Positions 56,479-64,000 of a DNA stretch of 64,000 nt are shown here, piece after piece (the stretch's first letter is position 1; every line of letters begins with the position of its first letter). The DNA is from Acanthamoeba lenticulata (taxonomy: Eukaryota; Discosea; Longamoebia; Acanthamoebidae), in contig NAVB01000033.1 of NCBI GenBank assembly GCA_002179805.1, forward strand, positions 1-64,000. Direction: 5' to 3'. Position numbers and translations under genes: made by a program. Under the pieces are notes generated by a model that ran no database searches, was not told where the DNA came from, and saw only the letters and a list, made by a program, of their open reading frames with translations.

Positions 56479-57744
56479 TTAGTCCCTTCCACCGCGGCCA
56501 CGCCCGCCACGGCCGCGCCCGCCGCGGAAGCCGCCCCTGCCGCCTCGCGGACCGCCGCGACCACCGCCACGACCACCACCGCCGCCTCGGCTGAAGCCGC
56601 CACGGCCGCCTCGCGGTCCGCCACGGCCACGCCCGCCGCGGAAGCCACCCCGGCCACCACCCTCTTTGCCGCTGTCATTGTCGCCGTGGCTGCCGTCGCG
56701 CTTGAGGGCCTTGTTCTTGAGTGCCTCGAGGTACGCTTCCTCCTCTTCGTCCTCTTCCTCATCATCGTCATCGTCATCACCGGCGTCATAGTCTTCCTCG
56801 TCTTCATCGCTTTCATTATCGCGGTCGATTTGCACCTCTGTTTGTAATTACGTTAAAATAAAATAAATTAGAATAAAAATAACCAAAATAAAAAAAATCA
56901 GAACACGCGCGCGCGTGTGTGTCGTGCGGGCAAAACATGAAAGCAGAGAAGCAAGGCCATACTCTTGACTTTAGACTCCTTGGCCTTGGCGAGGGCGACG
57001 AGGAAGGCGTCCTTGACCTTCTCGCGCTTGGCCGCGTCGCCTTCAATCCGCATCTCCACCTCGATCTTCTGTTCTTCGTCATCGGCATCGTCCTTGGTCT
57101 CTTCATCTTCCTCCTCGTCCTCTGCCTTGTTCTTCTTGTTCTTCTTGTTCTTCTTGTCGTCCTTCTTGCTCTTCTTGTCCTTCTTCATGACTTCGGGACC
57201 GAGCGGGACCTCCTTCCACTCGGAGGCGCCCGAGGCGGCCGCGGCGTGCTCGAGAGCAAGAGCATCGCGCGGGATGACGCAGCGGATGACGATGGCCGAC
57301 GCCTCGGTGGCGAAGTCGAAGGCGCCAATGGTCTCGAGCTGGGCCACAACACGCTCACGCTGCGCCTGCGATTTGCGATCAGCCCGCACCTCGAACACGG
57401 GCGGCTCCTTCATCGAGAAGATCTTTACTTGCAGCTTCGAATCCTGTCGTCCGCAAACCCGTAATCAAGTGAGCGATTTACTTCAAATGACGATTGTGTT
57501 GTGGTGAACGATAATGCACAACCGGAGCACGCACCGCGTTGGTCCAGGTTTTACCGCCCAGACGGAAGGTCTTCATGAGGAAATCGGGGCTCTTCGGCTT
57601 CTTGGCCTTGCCTCCTTGAGGATCGGAGCCCGCATCGCCCCACCGGGGTCGCTTACCTTGTTTGACAGTCTCATCTTCCCTCTTACGCTGTCGCTTCAGA
57701 GATTTCTGCTTCTTTTGCTGCATGAACTGTGCCTTAGCGTCCAT
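56479..57744 (-). CDS. Lys/Glu-rich protein with C-terminal RGG domain, family unknown
   Basis: I do not recognise it by name. The likely start is ATG 57744 (MDAKAQFMQQKKQKSLKRQR). The basic N-terminus runs into GKRPRWGDAGSDPQGGKAKK and FLMKTFRLGGKTWTNA. After an intron comes a folded-looking segment, DSKLQVKIFSMKEPPVFEVR with QRERVVAQLETIGAFDFATE and VIRCVIPRDALALEHA. Next is a run of charged repeats (KKDKKSKKDDKKNKKNKKNK, EDEEEDEETKDD), then an acidic stretch and a C-terminal RGG block of about 55 residues (GGRGRGG, RGGFRGG) ending GGRD. RGG domains bind RNA and are arginine-methylated in other proteins. A nucleolar or ribosome-assembly role is inferred from composition alone. Two introns, with the stop at 56479. 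Confidence 0.6.
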
Positions 57745-57856
57745 CTTGTGCTGTTCTTCTCCGGATCGGTTCAGAAATCGAGTTGAATCTGTAACGAGCG
57801 GTTTTATTTTGTTTTTCCTTTTACTCTTATTTTTACTAAACTTGAGCCACTGGAGG

Positions 57857-59726
57857 ATGAAGATCTGGCGATCCGCTGTGGGTTTGGCAGTAGTGGCCGC
57901 CGTGTGCATGCTGCTGCTTGCTGGGCTCAGTGACGCGCGGCCAGTGGACGAGGGGAGCGTGAGTCCTGACGTGCTCACGCGTGTGGCGTTCGGATCGTGC
58001 TCGAAACACGACCGCCCACAGCCCCTGTGGCCTCACATCGTTCAATTCGATCCTGATCTTTGGATTTGGCTCGGTTCGTGCTCTATCAATCAATCGATTG
58101 GTCTGGGTTGTCTCACATCTGAATTATGCAGGTGATGTTGTATACGCTGATACGAGACACTTCCCCTTTTCCTGGACGCCCTCCCCGCTGGAAGAGATGA
58201 AGGCCAAGTACGACGCCCAGAAGGCGCTGCCAGCCTATCGCAACTTCTCAGTGTCCACGCCCATCGTCGGCACTTGGGTACGCCTGCACCTTCAGTGCCC
58301 TACGTCCGCGTTGGCCTCATCCTCTTCTCTTGGCAGGACGACCACGACTACGGCATCAACAACGGCGGCTCGGCCTATGTTGAGCGCGAGCAGAGCAAGC
58401 GGCTCTTCCTCGACTTCTTTGACGAGCCTCTGGTTCATCGCCACCCAAATCTTTGTCATCTTTCAATCATCACGCTTAACCTTCCATCTTCAACATGATC
58501 AGACGAGCGCGCGGTGGACGCGAAGCGGCGTGTACGGCGCCTACACGTTCGGGCCGGTCGGGCGACGAGTTCAAGTGCTGCTGCTCGACGTGCGCTACAA
58601 CCGGGACGACCCGGCCCTACCCAACCGCGACATCCTCGGCGACGAGCAGTGGCGCTGGCTCGAGCGTACGCTGGCTGAGTCCGACGCGCAGCTGCACCTC
58701 ATCGGCTCCGGCATCCAGGTCCTGCCCCGTGACAAGCCCATCCAGGAGAAGTGGGCCAACTTCCCACGCAGCCTCGCCCGCCTCGAGCGCGCTCTCTCCC
58801 TGGCGTACGACCACATGATACGCACGGTACAAAGTGATGAAGATGACTGACTTCAGAAGCTGGATGTTGATCAAGGAAGGGGACGGTGGTGCTGCTGAGC
58901 GGCGATGTACACTACGCCGAGATCTTCAAGTCCCGCCCGCGTTGCGGTGAAGAGGCCCGGGGTACGCCATCGTGAAGCTGAAAATGTATGATGATGCATG
59001 ACGGTAACCGTGATCATGGTCGCGGGGATGCAGACTATGAGGGCATCTATGAGATCACAAGCAGCGGTATGACGCACTGCCTGCACGACCACTTCCCGCT
59101 GGGCTTTGGCAGTGAGCTCTTCAACGCGGTACGTCCGCCAGCGGCTCTCTCGTCTGCATGTGAAATTGACTGATTTGAGGTTGGTCATAATCGTCATCAT
59201 CAGGTGATGGGAAGCAAGTGGCGCGTGAGCGACCTCTATCCGAAGCGCAACTTTGGCACCGTCGAGATTGCGTGGGCCGAGGACGGGCGACCGACCAGCA
59301 TCCGCCTCGCCATCCGCAACGAAACCGGCGATGTGGCCCTCGAGCAGAACGTACGGTCTCGCACATCCTGCACGATCCTGAGCGAGCGAACCAACCGTTT
59401 GTTTGTGGTTGTGGTGGCAGATTATCGTTGGCGCCAAGGGCAACGACGAGCACCGGTGCCTGGGTGAGGACGAGCTTCGCAAGTACACCAAGGCCGAGGG
59501 GTGGATGAACTGGCACTCGGACGTGTGGATCGACGCCATGAACTACGCCATCCTGGCCTCGCCTGTGCTCCTCGTCGCGCTCCTCGCCTGGTGCTGCCTC
59601 GGTGGAGGTGGCCGCCGTGGCGCCTCGTCAGCTTCGCAGCAGAAGAAGACGAGCAAGAAGACCAACAACAAGACACCCGTCGCGAAGGACAAGAAGAAGC
59701 AGCAGCAAAAGAAGAAGACGAACTGA
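57857..59726 (+). CDS. PhoD-like metallophosphatase, membrane anchored
   Basis: Hydrolyses phosphate esters; PhoD-type enzymes use Fe/Ca metals outside the cell or in organelles. The start is ATG 57857 with signal peptide MKIWRSAVGLAVVAAVCMLL. Metal motifs in order: RVAFGSCSKHDRPQPLW, WLGDVVYAD, TWDDHDYGINNGG, VQVLLLDVRYNRDDPALPNR and VLLSGDVHYAEIF. The C-terminal part is beta-rich (IYEITSSGMTHCLHDHFPLG, VSDLYPKRNFGTVEIAWAED). A membrane span (ILASPVLLVALLAWCCLGGG) and a tail of almost pure Lys/Gln/Thr follow (KKTSKKTNNKTPVAKDKKKQ), with a TGA at 59724-59726. About eight exons. Bacterial PhoD is usually free or Tat-exported, so the type I anchor with a polybasic tail is the odd feature. Confidence 0.82.
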
Positions 59727-59832
59727 TTTTCTTCCGCAGCTCTGGCGGTTGGTTGCACACCAACGCAGCCAGAACGGAGTTTAAACAACAATAACAACTC
59801 TTTGATGTGATCAGAGATGCACGAGCGTGCGC

Positions 59833-61438
59833 TCAAATCTCGGAACCAAGAACGGAGGAGTCATCTGAGACGCCAGTGGCATCGGCCGAGTCGTCCGTGG
59901 TCTCGTAACCCAGCTCCTCATAGTCCTTCTCGAGAGCGGCAATGTCCTCACGAGCCTCGCTGAACTCACCTTCCTCCATGCCTTCGCCCACGTACCAGTG
60001 GACGAAGGCGCGCTTGGCAAACATGAGGTCGAACTTGTGGTCCATGCGCGAGAAGACCTCGGCAATGGCCGTGGTGTTGGACAGCATGCAGCACGCACGC
60101 GGCACCTTGGCCAAGTCGCCGCCGGGAACAGCCGTGGGGGGCTCCTTGTTCACGCCGCACTTGAAGCCAGTCGGGCACCAGTCCACAAACTGAGAACGCA
60201 GCAGCCAAGCAAGCACGTCAGATCTTCCATCCAAAAGCGAGAGTGAATAACTGAGTCGATCATTGGTTACCTGCACGGTCTTGGAGGTCTTAATCTTGGC
60301 AATGGACGACTGCACGTCCTTGGGCACGATGTCGCCGCGGTACATCATGCACACGGCAATGTACTTGCCTGGGTACAAACACAGCATTGCCTAGGTCTCA
60401 GCCAACAGACACTCAGAGCCGCTTTCGAGGTTTTATTTGGTGGCGTACCGTGGCGAGGATCGCACTTGGCCATCATAGACGAAGGCTCAAAGGCGGCACT
60501 GGTCAGCTCGGCCACGGTCAACCGCTCGCGATCAGCCTTAGCGGCGCCAATAATCGGGGCGTAGGAGCACAGGAGGAAGTGGATGCGCGGGTAGGGCACC
60601 AAGTTGACCTGGAACTCGTTGATATCGATGTTGAGCGCACCCTCGAAGCGAAGCGAGGCCGTGAGCGACGAGATGACCTGCGCGATCAACCTATTGAGGT
60701 TGTTGTACGTCGGGCGCTCCACATTGAGACGAGTCTTGCAGATGTCGTAGATGGCTTCGTTATCGAGCATAAAGGCGACATCGGTATGTTCCAGAAGCGA
60801 GTGAGTAGACAGCACGGCGTTGTAGGGCTCCACCACGCTGGTGCTGATCTGAGGCGACAGGAAGACGCAGAAGTCGAGCTTGCTCTTCTTGTGGAAGTCG
60901 ACGGAGAGACGCTCGAGCAGGAGAGAGCCAAAGCCAGAGCCCGTACCACCACCGACCGAGTGGAAGAGGAAGAAGCCCTGGAGACCGTCGCACTGCTCGG
61001 CCAGTCTCCTCACGCGCTCGCTCACCATCTCGACCTTCTCCTTACCGACGGTGTAGTGGCCGCGAGCGTAGTTGTTAGCCGCATCCTCGTAGCCGTTAAG
61101 AAGCTGGTCGGGGTGGTAGAGCTTGGCCTGAGCGCCGTTCCGAATCTGGTCGATCACTGACGGCTCCAAGTCGAAGTGCACAGCGCGTGGAACATACTGC
61201 AGCGTAGCGCCATGGTGAGGACGAAGGCTGAAGCTTAAAGCTGACGTCGAAGGGGACGTACCTTGCCCGAGCGGGTCTCATCGAAAAAGGTGCTGAGTCC
61301 GGCGGTGTCGGCAGTACGCCCAGCCGTCAAAGTGCCGTCGCTATCGATGCCGTGCTCAAGGCAGTACAGCTCCCAGCAAGCGTTACCAACCTGAACGCCA
61401 GCCTGTCCAAGGTGCAGCGAGATGATCTCTCTTCCCAT
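59833..61438 (-). CDS. divergent alpha-tubulin
   Basis: A microtubule subunit. The start is ATG 61438 ([20 protein letters not shown]) and the stop is at 59833. Exons: start to [15 protein letters not shown] to [22 protein letters not shown] to [18 protein letters not shown] to the end. The GTP motif [10 protein letters not shown] is intact, and the catalytic Glu of alpha-tubulin is present in [13 protein letters not shown], so it should activate beta-tubulin GTPase. Unusual points: the acetylation loop reads AGRTADTAG where canonical alpha has Lys40 (SDKTIGG), and the C-terminus ends SSVLGSEI rather than EEY/EEF. It therefore cannot be K40-acetylated or detyrosinated at this end. Several otherwise conserved positions also differ ([29 protein letters not shown]). 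It is clearly alpha, not beta. Confidence 0.93.
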
Positions 61439-62284
61439 CTTTGTCTAGAGTCAATAGAATTCGCGTAGATTGAGTTGATTGAGGTGAAGACCGCTTAGTC
61501 CGGATATGTCTTATAAAGATTTGAGGAGAGTTGTAGCTGTTTCCTCCCTTTCTGCAAGAGAAGAGCTCGTAGGCGAGAAAGGTGCAAAGGGGTCGTGTCT
61601 TCTTGTCGAGGAGAAGGCGCGAAGAAAAACCGCCTGGGCCTACCCTTTTTAAGGCACCACCCACCGGACACCAGCACCCGCGGCAGCGGTCACCAACAGC
61701 GCGCGCTTTTGGTTGGCTGAAGTGCTTCGAAGGCGCTTCTGTGAAGTTTGCACACAGAGGCGCCAAAGCACCCTTTCCCGCCAAACACAATAAAAACTCT
61801 AAGATATGGGCATGTTGCGCCTGGCGTAACTGGTTGTTTCCGATCTTTGCACGCTACTACAGTATTGGATCACTTGGGAGAACCAATGGCAACACATTGT
61901 TGCCACCCTGGGCCACCCAGAGCCTGGCCTTCAGACAACGCAACAAGGATTTGGGACCTTCCTTCTGTTCGTCTTAAAAGATTTACGCCTGCTCGTTGAC
62001 CTCCTTGACTTCGTAAATGTCTTAACTCATGCACTGTTTTTCTGCTATAAATCCTATCTGGCGACACAACTCAATAGAGCACTGGCAACCCCGGTATGCG
62101 CCGATCTCGAACAAACGCGCGCTGTTGCGTACGACGAGGGTCTCGCGCTTGCCCACACGCTGGGAGCGCATTTCGCCGAGTGCTCGGCACTTTTTAATTA
62201 CGGAGTTAGAAGAATAAATTCGTTAAAGGAACGCAGTTCCTGCCGCAACGTGAAAAAGGCGCAGCAGCTGAGGCAAAGAGGGTG
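61439..62284. other. divergent promoter region between alpha-tubulin and F-box/ankyrin gene
   Basis: About 850 bases without a supported gene. A CTATAAAT element lies at 62045-62052 on the plus strand, about 235 bases before the next start codon, and may be a TATA box. Minus-strand frames near 61500-61790 overlap in two frames and are likely non-coding 5' sequence of the tubulin gene. Confidence 0.4.
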
Positions 62285-63971
62285 ATGGACATGGACGTCG
62301 AGGAGGATGTATGCAAGCGTGTGTTGGATGCTGTTGTGGCCGGTGATGTAGTTGCTGCGCGTGCTGCTCTCGAAAAGGCAGACGAGGCGAGCAAACAAGA
62401 GGGGTTAAGCGCGCTGGTGGACGGTACCGTCGACGCTCACAACTGGTTCGGCCCCTTGGCGCTTTTTTTTTTTTCTGTTTATTTTTATTAGCATATTTGT
62501 TCATTACTTTTCAATCAAAATGCTCCACGTTGCAGGACGGCGTTGATGCTGGCGGTCGAGCAGTTGGACGTGGACATGGTGCGCCTCCTGCTCGACGCGG
62601 GCGCTGATGTGAATCTCCCGGGTGGTGCTGCCGGTGACGGCATGACCGCGCTGCACGTTCTCGCCGAGCTGGACCGTCGCTCTTGGTCCCAAGCAACGGC
62701 TTTGGAGCAGTTCGGAGCTGTACTCGAGCTTCTGCTTCGTGCCGGCGCTGACCCCAATGCCTCCACCACAGCGGGCGAGGTCCTCCCTCCTCTCTTCTCT
62801 CCTCTTGCTGTTCCATCAACACACACACACACACACTCATCCTCGTCTGGCGGTGTGATGTGCCGAGCAGAGCGTGCTGCATCTGCTGGCACTGCGAGGC
62901 CACACCGACGCCGTGCGCCAACTGCTCACGCGCGGGGTCGTGCACAACGTCGACGCGACAAATGCGAATGGCGACACGCCACTCCATTATGGTACGTGAC
63001 GCCGCGACGAGCTGGTCCAGCACTTGAGCCAAAACAATTCTCACTCATCCATGCGCGAACAGCGTCACGGAAGGGGCACACGGAGATAGTGAAGCTGCTG
63101 CTGGCTCACGGCGCCTCGTTGAACGCGCGGAGCAAGTTTGGCACACCTCATCAGGTATTTGTTCATTTTTATATAGGTTCTGTTCATTTTTCAATCTGTT
63201 GCTCATCGGTAGTCGTCGCACAGGTGGCGGGAGAGTTCCAGCAGGCCACCATTGCGGCGCTCCTGAAGAGCCTGGCCGTCAGAACGTCGGAGACAGGGAT
63301 CTGGAGCCTTCCTCCTGTTCGTCTCTCTTCCCTCTTCAACTTGGCTGCCAGTCAGGGCGATTGTGATTGACACATTATTGGGTGTACATGTACATGCGCA
63401 AATGATGTGCGCGATTGGACAGGAGGTGGTGCTGCACATGTTGTCCTTCCTCGGCACGGCTGAGGACTTGTGTGCCGTCTCCGTGGTTCGTTTTCAAACT
63501 GATCATCATACCTTGTCAACCCTTCCCTCATTTGTGTGTTTTGGGGGGGGGGCAATAATGGACAGACATGTCGCGCGCTGGCCAGCATCAGCCGTGATGA
63601 TCATCTGTGGCGTCCGTTGGGCCACCCTTCCTGGGCCGACCATGTGCCCACGTATGTTGGTTGCAGCGCTGTCCCTGTCCATTAGTGGTCAATTTTGATT
63701 TTTTATTTTTTGATTTTTGATTTCCCGAACAATATTTTTTTTTAAAAAAACAAACATATGAAACAGGACGGGCGGGTGGAAGGAAGTCTACATGAAATGG
63801 CTCCGCGCTGCCATCGCGCTCTACCTTCATAAGGACTCCCGCCCCACACCCAACGGACACAGCCAAAGCAAGGCGCCTGCGACGGCACAGCGTGGTGGCG
63901 AGTTGCGACTGCTCAAGTTCCTCTTCTCGGGCGACTCGTACATCTCCTTCTCCGCTTCCTCCTCATCGTGA
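62285..63971 (+). CDS. ankyrin-repeat protein with C-terminal F-box-like domain
   Basis: A probable ubiquitin-ligase adaptor. The start is ATG 62285 (MDMDVEEDVCKRVLDAVVAG). Ankyrin repeats follow: TALMLAVEQLDVDMVRLLLD, TALHVLAELDRRSWSQ, SVLHLLALRGHTDAVRQLLT and TPLHYASRKGHTEIVKLLLA. After three more small exons an F-box-like motif appears: VVLHMLSFLGTAEDLCAVSV joined to TCRALASISRDDHLWRPLGH. WKEVYMKWLRAAIALYLHKD and FSGDSYISFSASSS end the protein with a TGA at 63969-63971. Introns contain (AC)n, T-rich and G-run tracts. Domain order is the reverse of the gene at 5034-7960, where the F-box comes first. Some junctions between 63000 and 63450 are uncertain. Confidence 0.7.
62819..62835. repeat. 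(AC)n microsatellite in intron
   Basis: About eight AC units in an intron of the F-box/ankyrin gene. Confidence 0.85.
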
Positions 63972-64000
63972 GAGATAACTTCACGTGGCGGCCGCCACCG

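Noticed and set aside
61383..61790. Minus-strand frame upstream of alpha-tubulin
   Set aside because: Out of frame with the tubulin start and composed of leader-like sequence. The tubulin N-terminus [12 protein letters not shown] fixes the real start.

Overview
The window is nuclear DNA from a eukaryote. Genes are split by many short GT-AG introns, mostly starting GTACGT or GTGCGT and ending in pyrimidine-rich CAG/TAG. Exons are GC-rich and introns are T- or AT-rich. Genes lie on both strands with gaps of only about 100-800 bases. The gene set (two-pore channel with EF hands, cAMP-receptor-like GPCR, Ras/RasGEF with DEP, F-box/ankyrin proteins, large receptor kinase-cyclase fusions, secreted NlpC/P60 hydrolase) points to a free-living amoebozoan. 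Acanthamoeba is my best guess, from family knowledge only.

Layout. 1-2450: an unrecognised minus-strand gene and a VAMP7-like longin v-SNARE. 2653-8166: a major facilitator transporter, then an F-box/ankyrin gene bracketed by two identical inverted tRNA-Ala(AGC) genes. 8236-18024: a PGAP5/Cdc1-type metallophosphoesterase, a Ras GTPase directly downstream of a RasGEF-N/DEP/RasGEF gene, a Nudix protein and an AIFM2/FSP1-like oxidoreductase. 18338-48700: three paralogous giant receptors (K1, K2 on plus, K3 on minus) interleaved with a beta-helix type I membrane protein, free methionine-R-sulfoxide reductase, an acidic coiled-coil protein, a RhoGEF, a five-finger RanBP2-type zinc-finger protein and a cAMP-receptor-like GPCR. 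48983-63971: a two-pore cation channel, a secreted NlpC/P60 hydrolase, an LRRC40-like LRR protein, an unrecognised K/E/RGG-rich protein, a membrane-anchored PhoD-like phosphatase, a divergent alpha-tubulin and a second F-box/ankyrin gene.

The most striking content is the receptor family. Each member has a signal peptide, two tandem PstS-like periplasmic-binding-protein modules, an EGF-like repeat and one membrane span. Inside the cell follow a TKL-type kinase, a class III cyclase-like domain and a second TKL-type kinase. I could join all exons of K1 (13 exons, 1663 aa) and K2 (13 exons, 1715 aa) in frame. Both kinase domains keep their catalytic motifs. The cyclase-like domain and the ligand pockets look altered at positions normally essential. 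Many other genes here also serve sensing and membrane signalling (Ras, RasGEF, RhoGEF, GPCR, TPC), but no operon-like linkage is implied.
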